Below, piece after piece: positions 8,134 through 16,254 of a stretch of 64,000 nucleotides of DNA. How positions within the stretch are numbered: the stretch's first letter is position 1; each line of letters begins with the position of its first letter. The notes under the pieces are model-generated. The model made no database searches. It had not been told where the DNA came from and worked only from the letters and a program-made list of their open reading frames with translations. A program made the position numbers and the translations under genes. The DNA comes from Bacteroidota bacterium (GTDB lineage: Bacteria > Bacteroidota > Ignavibacteria > SZUA-365), in assembly GCA_014860565.1 (NCBI GenBank), contig JACZJN010000060.1, positions 1-64,000 on the forward strand, in the 5' to 3' direction.

Positions 8134-11055
8134 CTACCGCAGGAGCAGCATCGTCCGCGTCACTGTATTGCCGTTCCAGCTGAGCCGATACACATACATG
8201 CCTGAAGCATGTTCCGCTGCATCAAAGCGGCAGGTATGCGATCCTGCCTGATACAATCCATCCGCTAGCACCGCAATCTCTCGACCGAGGTGATCGAAAA
8301 CGGAAAGACGAACGTCACCCCGGCTCGGAATGCTGAATGCAATCGATGTCGACGGGTTGAAAGGATTCGGATAATTCTGGAAAAGTGTGAACGTACCAGG
8401 GAGGCCATCCAGCGGATGCACCGGTGAGACATCCTTTCCCGTGCCGTCCACCGGGACGTTGTCGGGTGATGTCGCCGCGTTGCTCAGAATGGTAAGAACA
8501 CCGTTCCGATCGCCGATCAGGCTCGGCGTGAACCGGATCGTATCCACGAAAGAACCGCCGCCCGGCACTTCGAATTGCTGCACGAGAGCGGAAAAATCCG
8601 CATTGGACGAAGTGATCGCCGTGACCGTCAGATTCATGCTGCCGGTGTTGTTGATGGTGAGAACGAGATCCTTCTTGCTGCCGACATCAACGGAACCGAA
8701 TGAGAGCTGCGGCGGCGCAAAGGCAATCGCGGGATCGGCCACACCGGTGCCGTCCACATTGATCGTGTTTGGCGATGAGATGGCATTGCTTGTCACGGTG
8801 AACGCGGTGCCGAGCGGACCCACGGCATCCGGCGCGAAACGAAGGGTGAAGGTCTTGACGCCGGCCGGCGCGATGACCGTGATCGGGGTCTCCATGGTAA
8901 AGTGAGAGTCGCCCGCGGTGAACGATGCGATCCGCAGCGTGTCACTTCCTGTGTTCGTGATGGTCACTGTCGTGTCCTTGGAGGCACCGACGGGGACGTT
9001 TCCGAAGGAAATGTCCGCGAGGTTGATCGTCATGGTCACTTCGGAGGAGCCTGTTCCCGACAGCGGAATGACCGTGGGCGATGTCAGCGCATTGCTCGTC
9101 AGCGTAAGGTCGGCAGAGGCGGGTCCGGACGCTGTCGGCGAAAAGCGTATTGAGTCCACGAACGATTCACCGGGCAGAATGACTTTGGACGCCGTTTCCA
9201 CCGTGAATTTCGGGTTGCTGGTGGCGATGCTCGTAATCTTGAGCGTGTCGTTTCCGGTGTTCGAGATATTCAACGCCAGGGACTTTGTGGATCCCACGAC
9301 GACGTTCCCGAAATTCAGGGACTTTCTGTCGGTTTCTATTTCCGCCGCAGCGGTTCCCGTCCCGGTGACGGTGATGGTGTCCGGACCGAAAACGGAATTG
9401 CTCTGAATGACGATGCGCGCGCTGACGGTGTTCTTGGATGTCGGTTTATACTTCACCTCGGCCGTGACATTGCCCGCCGGGGCGATGGTGTTGCTTTCCG
9501 GCGTCAGGGTAAACTGTGGATCGCTTGACGTCACGGAAGCAATCGTGACCGCGGCGCCTCCGCCGTTGGTGAGAGTGATGTTTTTCGTCGAGGAATAGCC
9601 AAGTCCCACATTTCCGAACGCAACCGTCTTCGACGAGAATGTCAGAATGGGAGGTGCGATCGGGAAGGATCCATCGGCGAGAATTCGGGAAGCGTAGACT
9701 TCAGCGTTCGAGAACGAGGGCCGGTAATCTTCCCATGTGACGATGGCGCCGTTGTGGCCATCGCTGATCATCCATGGGAACTGCCTGATATTGGCCGCCG
9801 TGCAGACCGGGGCGCCGGTGCCCGGCCAGAGCGTTGCGCCGGCGTCTGACAGTCGCTGTGCATAGATATCGCTCTTGAGCCCGCCGGTTTTATCTTCCCA
9901 GGCGACAATCACGCCGCCGTTTCCGTCGGAGATGACATACGGTGCCACTTGATCGCCCGCGCGGCTTGAGACCGCCACGCCGTCCGCGGCCCAGTATTTC
10001 TTTCCAGTCGTATCGATGATCTGCGCAAACACCCGTCTTTTCCCGGCCACCCGTCCATCGTCCCATGCGACCCCGAGCAATCCGACGCCGATATTCGATA
10101 ACTGGCCATTCAATTGTCCGCCCGAGGTCGACGTCGCACGAAATGCCGCCGCCTGCGTACCGTCCTTTTTCAGGACGACGAGATTCAGAGTGGCGATCGA
10201 ACCCGCGCCCCAATCGGAGTAGCCGAGGAACGCGTTGCCGGCACCGTCAGCGACGAGGATCGGGGAGTCCTGTGATCCGCTGCCCGTCGCGATTCCGACT
10301 CCCTTGTTCTCCCAAAGCACCGCGCCGTTGGAGTCGACTCGCTGCGCGTACACGTCGTATTCGGGCCGCGGGTAATAGGCATACGCGATGAATGCGCCGC
10401 CCTTGCCGTCACTGGCGATGGTGGGAGCGTTCGCGAACCGCAAGGTACCGGACACGAGCGTCGGCGTGTTCCAGCGCAGCGTCCCGTTTGCGTCGATACG
10501 CTGGGCGTAGATCTTGCTCCCCGGCGGGAAGCCGCCTGTACCGGCGTTCCACGTCACGATGGCGCCATGCTTTCCATCAGTGGTGATCTTCACATCTGCC
10601 TGGTTGCTTGTGTCGGCTGTTACGGCGACGCCGTCCGGTGTCCAAAGCACTTTGCCGGAGGAATCGATTCGCTGTACATAAATGTCATTGTCGCCATTTC
10701 TGTTGTCTGTCCAGGCGATGATCGCACCGCCTGCGTCGTCCGAGACCATATCCGGTTTCGACTGGGAGTACAGGGCGGCACTGACGACGACGCCATTGAC
10801 CGTCCATCGCACGAAACCGTCCTTATCGATGCGCTGGGCGTAGACATCGTAATAATTCTGCGTGGCCCGTTGGTCGTGCCAGCAGATGATGGCGCCGCCC
10901 TTTCCGTCACTGATGATCCGTGGGGCACTCTGATTTTCGGCAGCCCGGCAGATCACGTTATTCACCGCAGGATCGGAAGACCATTGCGCATGCGCAACCA
11001 TGAAGGATGCGAAGAAGAAAATCGGAAGAACAAGTCGTATCGACTTTGACATCAT
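8134..11055 (-). CDS. Large T9SS cargo protein: N-terminal propeller-like repeats, ASH/HYDIN-like repeats, sorting domain
   Basis: 973 residues. The start at 11055 (or the adjacent ATG at 11052) has AGGAG five to eight bases upstream and a signal peptide ending in VAHAQ. Residues about 30-480 hold eight or nine repeats of S-D-G-x-G-G-A-I-V-x-W-D followed by VYAQRID, a pattern seen in secreted proteins predicted to form beta-propellers. Residues 490-880 hold four or five choice-of-anchor D/ASH-type sandwiches (NFGNVVVGSTKSLALNISNT and variants). The end is a T9SS type A domain (FQNYPNPFNPSTSI to TRTMLLLR). It is probably a surface or released adhesive protein. No catalytic motif is visible. 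Confidence 0.9.
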   Translation of the reverse strand: MMSKSIRLVLPIFFFASFMVAHAQWSSDPAVNNVICRAAENQSAPRIISDGKGGAIICWHDQRATQNYYDVYAQRIDKDGFVRWTVNGVVVSAALYSQSKPDMVSDDAGGAIIAWTDNRNGDNDIYVQRIDSSGKVLWTPDGVAVTADTSNQADVKITTDGKHGAIVTWNAGTGGFPPGSKIYAQRIDANGTLRWNTPTLVSGTLRFANAPTIASDGKGGAFIAYAYYPRPEYDVYAQRVDSNGAVLWENKGVGIATGSGSQDSPILVADGAGNAFLGYSDWGAGSIATLNLVVLKKDGTQAAAFRATSTSGGQLNGQLSNIGVGLLGVAWDDGRVAGKRRVFAQIIDTTGKKYWAADGVAVSSRAGDQVAPYVISDGNGGVIVAWEDKTGGLKSDIYAQRLSDAGATLWPGTGAPVCTAANIRQFPWMISDGHNGAIVTWEDYRPSFSNAEVYASRILADGSFPIAPPILTFSSKTVAFGNVGLGYSSTKNITLTNGGGAAVTIASVTSSDPQFTLTPESNTIAPAGNVTAEVKYKPTSKNTVSARIVIQSNSVFGPDTITVTGTGTAAAEIETDRKSLNFGNVVVGSTKSLALNISNTGNDTLKITSIATSNPKFTVETASKVILPGESFVDSIRFSPTASGPASADLTLTSNALTSPTVIPLSGTGSSEVTMTINLADISFGNVPVGASKDTTVTITNTGSDTLRIASFTAGDSHFTMETPITVIAPAGVKTFTLRFAPDAVGPLGTAFTVTSNAISSPNTINVDGTGVADPAIAFAPPQLSFGSVDVGSKKDLVLTINNTGSMNLTVTAITSSNADFSALVQQFEVPGGGSFVDTIRFTPSLIGDRNGVLTILSNAATSPDNVPVDGTGKDVSPVHPLDGLPGTFTLFQNYPNPFNPSTSIAFSIPSRGDVRLSVFDHLGREIAVLADGLYQAGSHTCRFDAAEHASGMYVYRLSWNGNTVTRTMLLLR

Positions 11056-11253
11056 AACTACTCCTGATCGCTTGTATCCTTGTATCATTGAGGATGTTAT
11101 TCATCGCGTGGCCAAGAGTTAGAAATACAGGGGATTCAGCGGTATTCAATATACGCACTCTTAACGAAATACGGGCATGATCGTTGATGGTTCACGGAGC
11201 GCCACGTTGAACGGCATCGCGGAACGGTGCGATGCGTTGGTGGCGCCTTTCCC

Positions 11254-11282
11254 TTGACAGTCGCAGCAGAAATTCCTATGAT
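11254..11282 (+). promoter_or_regulatory. Sigma-70-like promoter for the F420/NADP oxidoreductase-like gene
   Basis: TTGACA (11254-11259), a 17-base spacer, then TATGAT (11277-11282): five to six matches in each hexamer at ideal spacing. It would start transcription near 11289, leaving a leader of about 105 bases before the ATG at 11394. Nothing else gene-like is visible in the 338 bp between 11056 and 11393. The divergent cargo gene at 11055 must have its own promoter here. Confidence 0.7.
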
Positions 11283-11393
11283 TGGGATGTCGTACATCCG
11301 CTTTCATCCCGACGTCTTCGCATCTGAGGTGCTCCCTGCCCGGAGCCGCGATCGGCGCGACAAGACACCCACATCAAAGCAATGGAGATGAAT

Positions 11394-12035
11394 ATGAATG
11401 TTGGCATTATTGGTTCTGGCTCGGTCGGGCAAGCGCTGACCGCGGGTTTCGTCCGGCACGGACATGCGGTGATGGTCGCTTCACGGGACACGGCGAAGCT
11501 CGAGCAATGGCGCGAGAGCATCGGCTCCGGTTACCGCACGGGCGACATCGCGGAGACGGCTGCGTTCGGGGAGTTGCTCGTTCTCGCGGTGAAAGGCAGT
11601 GCAGCGGAAGAGGCCCTCGACCTCGCCACACCCGGCAGCCTTGCCGGCAAAACCATTCTCGACGCGACGAACCCGATCGCGGACAGCCCGCCGACCAACG
11701 GTGTGCTGCACTTTTTCACCTCGCTGGAAGAGTCGCTCATGGAGCGCCTGCAGCGCCGTTTTTCCGACGCGAATTTCGTGAAGGCATTCAGCTGCGTTGG
11801 AGCGCACCTCATGGTGAATCCCGCTCTCGAGTCCATGCCGAGCATGTTCATTTGCGGGAACGACGACGCCGCCAAGGCTGAGGCGCGCGAAATTCTCGCG
11901 CAATTTGGCTGGGACGTCGAAGACATGGGCGCGGCAGAAGCCGCACGTGCAATCGAGCCGCTGTGCATCCTCTGGTGCATTCCCGGTTTCCTGGGGCAAC
12001 GCTGGGTGCACGCGTTCAAGTTGTTGAAAGCGTAA
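11394..12035 (+). CDS. NADPH-dependent F420 reductase family oxidoreductase (pfam03807-like)
   Basis: 213 residues. Three clustered in-frame ATGs occur (11382, 11388, 11394); the third is preferred because GGAG lies six bases upstream and the protein then starts MNVGIIGSGSVGQALTAGF with the Rossmann fold at its very N-terminus. GxGxxG is followed by VASRDTAKLEQW, the dinucleotide ribose/phosphate region, and later LDATNPIADSPP. These match the F420-dependent NADP reductase / coenzyme-binding family, used in many bacteria that lack F420 as an NADP-linked reductase of unknown substrate. It is a single gene with a strong promoter. Eleven bases after its stop begins a recombinase remnant, so the gene borders the tRNA-Ser element. 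Confidence 0.82.
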   Translation: MNVGIIGSGSVGQALTAGFVRHGHAVMVASRDTAKLEQWRESIGSGYRTGDIAETAAFGELLVLAVKGSAAEEALDLATPGSLAGKTILDATNPIADSPPTNGVLHFFTSLEESLMERLQRRFSDANFVKAFSCVGAHLMVNPALESMPSMFICGNDDAAKAEAREILAQFGWDVEDMGAAEAARAIEPLCILWCIPGFLGQRWVHAFKLLKA

Positions 12036-12045
12036 CCGGTCGACG

Positions 12046-12135
12046 GAGGCAGCGTACGCGTATCTTGCACCCGACCGCATACAGCTGCAGGTCAATGTGA
12101 TCTGCCAGGTGGACATCCACTGTAAGAAGAAGTGA
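12046..12135 (+). pseudogene. Tyrosine-recombinase C-terminal remnant (outer copy)
   Basis: An open stretch encoding 29 residues (EAAYAYLAPDRIQLQVNVIC onward) and ending in a stop. It is nearly the same as the last 30 residues of the larger recombinase remnant ending at 13938, where EAAYAYLAP and QLQV/KLQV, CQVDI and a basic tail recur. Nothing homologous precedes it; the oxidoreductase gene ends only 11 bp before. A hairpin follows, also as in the inner copy. It is a fossil of an integrase gene from the same family. Confidence 0.75.
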
Positions 12136-12142
12136 TCGAGAA

Positions 12143-12166
12143 GCCCCGGTGAAAGCTGGGGCTTTC
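12143..12166 (+). terminator. Hairpin after the outer recombinase remnant
   Basis: GCCCC-GGTGAAAGCT-GGGGC followed by TTTCTC. The same hairpin with minor changes follows the inner recombinase remnant at 13946-13969, showing that the two recombinase tails were inherited together with their terminators. Confidence 0.7.
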
Positions 12167-12181
12167 TCACTTACTCAGCAG

Positions 12182-12305
12182 AAAAAACATCCAACATGCA
12201 GTGGATTCCAGTGGATTCAGTCGATTCGAGTGGATGAGAATCTACGAAAACAGCCCGTAATCATTGATTCCGGGCTATCTCGTATGGGGAGCGGAGAGGG
12301 TGGGA
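12182..12305. repeat. 124-bp direct repeat, outer copy (attachment-site-like, contains tRNA-Ser 3' end)
   Basis: Matches 15767-15890 at 123 of 124 positions; the difference is A at 12277 against G at 15862. The rightmost 14 bases (GCGGAGAGGGTGGGA less its first G) are the reverse complement of the tRNA-Ser 3' end, and the rest is the downstream terminator region of that tRNA. The match stops abruptly at 12306, inside what would be the T arm, so this copy carries only a tRNA stub. This is the classic appearance of the far attachment site left by an element integrated at a tRNA 3' end. Confidence 0.9.
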
Positions 12306-12701
12306 CTTTTAGCCCCTGTTCTGTATCGTTTTGCTATTACTATACTTACGCGACCTACCCTCCAAGACTTTCCACAATCTTTCCACAGATTAATGCTAGT
12401 CTGTTCCTTGGATCCACCAGTGGAGATGGTACTCGTCTTGAATGAGCTGGACCAACTGAGAAATCTGCTGGTTTCGCATGAGGCAAGAAAGATGGGGGAC
12501 GGCACTGTAACCAGCAATCAGCCAGCGCTATAACCGACAAATAGACGAGACAATAATCGACAATCAGGCGATGGCGAGGTCCAAGGACATTCTCCCTCTC
12601 GCTGCAGCGAATATGCTCGCAGTACCGTTCAGCATCGGTGCCGGATTCCGGGGCTGTCTTGCTTTACTCATGCTGTGTAATGAACGATTGATGACGCAGT
12701 G
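12306..12701. other. Gene-free 396 bp at the left inside edge of the element
   Basis: Short open frames occur on both strands but none has a start signal or recognisable product. Two close CTTTCCACA direct repeats sit near 12366-12387. The base composition is more AT-rich than the flanks. It looks like the eroded end of the integrated element. Confidence 0.5.
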
Positions 12702-13217
12702 TTATTTGCTGTCTCTCATTTGCTCGTCAATGAAGCGCTGAATCTCTTCTCTCTTCGGAAGTTCGAGTTGATAGCGGGAGACGAAGAGGCCATTGTCCAT
12801 CCCTGCCAGAGCGTACTCCACCAGAGTCTTGTCGTGCTGGGTACATAGCAGGATCCCCACTATCTCAAGTGCCTTCGTTCCGGCAGGCAAAAGCGTTTTC
12901 AATTGTGCGGGCAGTGTCCCCACAATTTCAGGGTAAAGGCGATATAAGCGCAGGTAACGATAGAGTTGACGACGGTTGGAGTTACTTACCGCCAGTTTTG
13001 TGAGGCGTTTAGCGAGGTCGGCAAGGAGCTTGGCGCCGTACTGGGCACGGTCGGAACCCCGCAACTCGTACTCGGCGATATAGCAGCCGATAAACCAGTT
13101 ACGTAGCGTCAGGCTCATGTTAACCGCGCGACCGGCCTGGGCCGCCAACTCTTCATGAGCCAGCTTGATAGCGCCGACCAGCTTTTCAAAACTTATTTCG
13201 TGTTCATTCGTGTCCAT
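12702..13217 (-). pseudogene. DUF1016 (YhcG-like PDDEXK nuclease family) gene with internal deletion
   Basis: 171 residues read without a stop. Residues about 8-115 match the DUF1016 N-terminal domain (LRNWFIGCYIAEYELRGSDR, QYGAKLLADLAKRL, NRRQLYRYLRLYRLYPEI). Residues about 120-165 match the C-terminal end of the same family (VGILLCTQHDKTLVEYAL, FVSRYQLELP). Full-length members are about 340-380 residues; the middle portion, which holds the nuclease core, is missing, joined in frame near residue 117. DUF1016 proteins are often carried on defence islands and next to restriction-modification genes. The start is ten bases after the stop of a C-terminal fragment on the same strand, suggesting an old operon. 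It is probably inactive as a nuclease. Confidence 0.75.
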
Positions 13218-13226
13218 GCGGTGTTC

Positions 13227-13530
13227 CTACTCCAACACGATCCAGATCTTGCCGGGCTCCGTGCCCATGGTAATCCCATTCAAGTATTCTTCAAACCGCT
13301 TCCGAATCTCTGTCTGAGTCGCTGGCGAGCCTCCCGTGAGCAAGGCTTGCAGGGATTCGAGGAAGGTCTTGGTCTTGTCCAGATTTACATGGAGATTATT
13401 TACTTCATCCTCATCGAACAGGCTGTTGGCCCATAAGCATAACCCGTTCTGCATGCTCTTCTGCACCAGCACCGGTCGCCCTACGCTGCAAGCGAATAGT
13501 TTACAGTTATTGCCAAATACTGTCAAGCTG
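13227..13530 (-). pseudogene. C-terminal fragment of a larger protein, upstream of the DUF1016 remnant
   Basis: The frame ending at 13227 closes with [20 protein letters not shown] then [13 protein letters not shown] and KIWIVLE. A C-terminus of the form RFEEYL...GK..K.R.VLE is reminiscent of large DUF6079/BREX-associated ATPases, but I am not sure. Only about 90-100 residues look genuine; upstream (above about 13530) the frame runs into sequence belonging to the opposite-strand recombinase remnant. Its stop is ten bases from the DUF1016 start, so the two likely formed one operon before truncation. Confidence 0.4.
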
Positions 13531-13563
13531 TTTTCGGTGCTGCAGAGTGTGGTTTGCTCCAGA

Positions 13564-13938
13564 TTCCGCCGAAAATCAGGAACGCCGATCAGCGACCGGT
13601 TGCTTGCCGTCTTGAAGGAGCTGAAGGAGAAGCCGTACTCCAATAATTTCGTGTTCGTTACGGAGACAGGCAGGAAGATCCCCGAGCGGACGGCCCTCAC
13701 AAAGTGCAAGGCTGCTGCCGCGAAAGCGGGGATCGAGAAGGCGAAGCTTCATAAATTTCAAAGCTCGTTTGCTTCTCATCTTGTGATGGCTGGAGTACTG
13801 ATCCAGGACGTGAGCCGGTTGCTCGGTCATCACAGCATCAGCGAGACCGAAGCCGCGTACGCGTACCTTGCGCCCAACCGAATGAAACTGCAGGTCAATG
13901 CCATCTGTCAGGTCGACATCGACGACAAGCGCAAGTGA
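13564..13938 (+). pseudogene. Tyrosine-recombinase (integrase) catalytic-domain remnant (inner copy)
   Basis: About 124 residues of the C-terminal catalytic domain of a phage/ICE-type tyrosine recombinase: [35 protein letters not shown], then FASHLVMAGVLIQDVSRLLG and HHSISETEAAYAYLAP. The N-terminal arm- and core-binding domains are absent, the boundary being a junction with an opposite-strand fragment. The active-site region looks degenerate. The frame is open further upstream to 13336 but that part has no integrase similarity. Its tail is closely related to the outer remnant at 12046. No other phage or conjugation gene is nearby. Confidence 0.7.
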
Positions 13939-13945
13939 ACGGATG

Positions 13946-13969
13946 CCCCGGCGAAAGCTGGGGCTTTTG
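13946..13969 (+). terminator. Hairpin after the inner recombinase remnant
   Basis: GCCCC-GGCGAAAGCT-GGGGC followed by TTTTGCTTT, an intrinsic terminator eight bases past the remnant's stop. It is the sister of the hairpin at 12143. Confidence 0.75.
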
Positions 13970-14105
13970 CTTTAGTATGCAGAACGGTAAAAACTTTGAA
14001 CAGTCTAGGTCCGGCGGATATGTGTAACTTATTCTCCCAAGCAGTGTCCTCGACGTGTAAGCCGTCTCACGCATTTTCATCTGTATTCACCGGCGGAGGA
14101 AGGTC

Positions 14106-15758
14106 ATGCGAATGGTGCTCATATTTGCCGCTGTGTGCTGCACGTTTCTTTCATCTCAGCAACCGGGAATAATCGTTGTCCCTGACGATGAAGTGAGCAT
14201 TCAGGCCGCGATCGATGCGGCGTTGGATGGCGATACCGTACTTGTTCTCCCGGGCATTTACATTGAGAACATAGATTTCAAAGGAAAACGAATCGTCGTT
14301 GCCAGCCGGTACGTGTTCTCTGGGGATACTGCAGATATATCCCATACGGTGATTGAAGGGAACGGGGAGAATCCCGTTGTCCGGATGATTCAGGGTGAAG
14401 ATCCCGGAACGACACTGATGGGATTCACCATCACAAACGGACAGGGGATGAGACGTGACGGAGATGTATTCGGGGGTGGAGTCTGCTGCATACAGGCGTC
14501 TCCGACAATTACTTCCAACATCATCACTCATAACCGCGCGTTTAACGAGGATGGTTGGGCAAGAGGAGGAGGGATATATGCCGATGGTGGTTCTCCAGTC
14601 ATTACCAAAAACATCATCGTCGGGAACACTGCAACGGGCATCATCGCAGGTAACCCGTACTCATTTGTCGTTGGCTCTGGAGGAGGAGTCGAACTGAACA
14701 ATGTTCCGTACTGTAGGATTGAAGACAATGTTGCTGCGGAAAATGATGCGGTAGGAATCGCGAACGGATTCTGCGTACGGCGATTCGGTCGAATAGATTT
14801 TTTCCATAATAAGATCCTTCCTCATGATGATGATATTCTCGGAGTCTTCACTGCTCTCGGTGGAGATTCATTGGTCATGATTGGGAACAGAATCAGGGAA
14901 TGTCCGTCGACTGCTCTCTATATCAGTGAATGCGGACAGAGCATCATCATGAATAATATTCTGTCTCGCAACTCAGATGAGGCTGGTATGTTTCTGGAGG
15001 AAACTCATGCCAGACTGTTCAATAATACAGTAACTGGGACTGGCAGCCACTCGTTCGCCGCTATCTCTGTAGCCAATAGCGACGTTACTCTGCGAAACAA
15101 CATCTTCGCGGGCCATGGCATGGTTGCCGTCTCACCTGACTGGAGCGACAGTGCAAGCGTTTTCACACTATCTGATAATGCATTCTGGGACAGTGGGGAT
15201 ACTCCTTATCCCGATTTCGAACCGGGGGATACGCTACTCTATATCAACCGAAATAGCGTACCGTGCGACAGATACGGGAATATCTTTCGCCAGCCGAAAT
15301 TCATGAACGACACGACGGATTTTCACCTCAGGGAAGCATCGCCGTGCATCGATGCCGGTGATATTGCTTGGACGGACGGCATTCTCCCCGATGGCGATTT
15401 CGACAGAAAACCCAGAATTCAGGGTGCGTCGATCGATATCGGTGCATATGAATTCCAACATCCTCTTGACACCAAACGGCTTCCTTGTGATATGTTATGC
15501 GTTTTGGATGCGAATTACCCCAATCCATTCAATCCATCAACGACCATCAGCTTTACGATCTCCCGTGCACAGCGTGTCACACTCATCGTGACCGATCTCT
15601 GCGGTCAAGAACTCCTGCGCTTGCTCGATAATACGTTCAAAGAAGCTGGACTTCATAATGCTGCGTGCCACACAACAGAATTGCCTTCAGGAGTATATTT
15701 ATACAGCCTGATCGCGGGTGGGCAGCGGCTAACCAGGAAGATGGTGGTGTTGCGATAA
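14106..15758 (+). CDS. Secreted right-handed beta-helix protein with T9SS sorting domain (cargo of the tRNA-Ser element)
   Basis: 550 residues. GGAGGAAGG lies just before the ATG at 14106; the signal peptide is MRMVLIFAAVCCTFLSS. Residues 22-75 have the start of a NosD/pectate-lyase-like parallel beta-helix (VSIQAAIDAALDGDTVLVLP followed by G-I-Y-x-E-N). Helix rungs continue through ITNGQG, VTKNIIVGN and NNTVTG, and LREASPCIDAGD closes it, a common cap in such proteins. The C-terminus is a T9SS type A domain (DANYPNPFNPSTTISF to LTRKMVVLR). The gene sits entirely between the two 124-bp repeats, and its base composition is visibly more AT-rich than neighbouring genes, suggesting it arrived with the element. 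Confidence 0.88.
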   Translation: MRMVLIFAAVCCTFLSSQQPGIIVVPDDEVSIQAAIDAALDGDTVLVLPGIYIENIDFKGKRIVVASRYVFSGDTADISHTVIEGNGENPVVRMIQGEDPGTTLMGFTITNGQGMRRDGDVFGGGVCCIQASPTITSNIITHNRAFNEDGWARGGGIYADGGSPVITKNIIVGNTATGIIAGNPYSFVVGSGGGVELNNVPYCRIEDNVAAENDAVGIANGFCVRRFGRIDFFHNKILPHDDDILGVFTALGGDSLVMIGNRIRECPSTALYISECGQSIIMNNILSRNSDEAGMFLEETHARLFNNTVTGTGSHSFAAISVANSDVTLRNNIFAGHGMVAVSPDWSDSASVFTLSDNAFWDSGDTPYPDFEPGDTLLYINRNSVPCDRYGNIFRQPKFMNDTTDFHLREASPCIDAGDIAWTDGILPDGDFDRKPRIQGASIDIGAYEFQHPLDTKRLPCDMLCVLDANYPNPFNPSTTISFTISRAQRVTLIVTDLCGQELLRLLDNTFKEAGLHNAACHTTELPSGVYLYSLIAGGQRLTRKMVVLR

Positions 15759-15766
15759 ACTGCCGA

Positions 15767-15963
<197 letters not shown>

Positions 15964-16112
15964 AGGTGAGATATGTCATCTTCTTCCACTCCTGCCTGCC
16001 GCGGCGAAGTCACGCCGGAGGCGGGACGAGGCCGGGCACCTCTCCGGGTGATCGTCGCAATTCCTTGCGAGCCGGGCCAGGCTTTTCCCTGCAGCGCAAA
16101 CTGCAAGAATTA

Positions 16113-16143
16113 CAAATCTACGCTTTTTCCCATTCCCGCCAAA
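16113..16143 (-). promoter_or_regulatory. Bacteroidota-type promoter match, minus strand
   Basis: On the minus strand TTTG (16143-16140), 19 bases, then TAGATTTG (16120-16113). This fits the Bacteroidota consensus TTTG-N19-21-TAnnTTTG. It could drive tRNA-Ser with a leader of about 145 bases. The rest of 15964-16184 shows no gene. Confidence 0.4.
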
Positions 16144-16184
16144 ATGGGATTCAAGGATTCCGAAAAAGTGGTCCCGAACGGAAA

Positions 16185-16210
16185 CAGGCCGGAGCGTGAA
16201 CTCCGGCCTG
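16185..16210 (-). terminator. Terminator of the choice-of-anchor I gene
   Basis: A perfect 10-bp stem CAGGCCGGAG / CTCCGGCCTG with loop CGTGAA, 45 bp past the stop at 16255 on the minus strand and followed leftward by TTTCCG. Confidence 0.8.
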
Positions 16211-16254
16211 CGTTTCGATGAACCTGCTCCCCATGCGCGACCGAATCGTCTCGG

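Noticed and set aside
12366-12387. Two CTTTCCACA repeats resembling DnaA boxes
   Set aside because: Each differs from TTATCCACA at two positions and no replication gene is near, so an origin is not supported.
13564-13938. Recombinase remnant as part of a prophage
   Set aside because: No capsid, tail, terminase or lysis gene occurs in the window; an integrative element remnant is sufficient.
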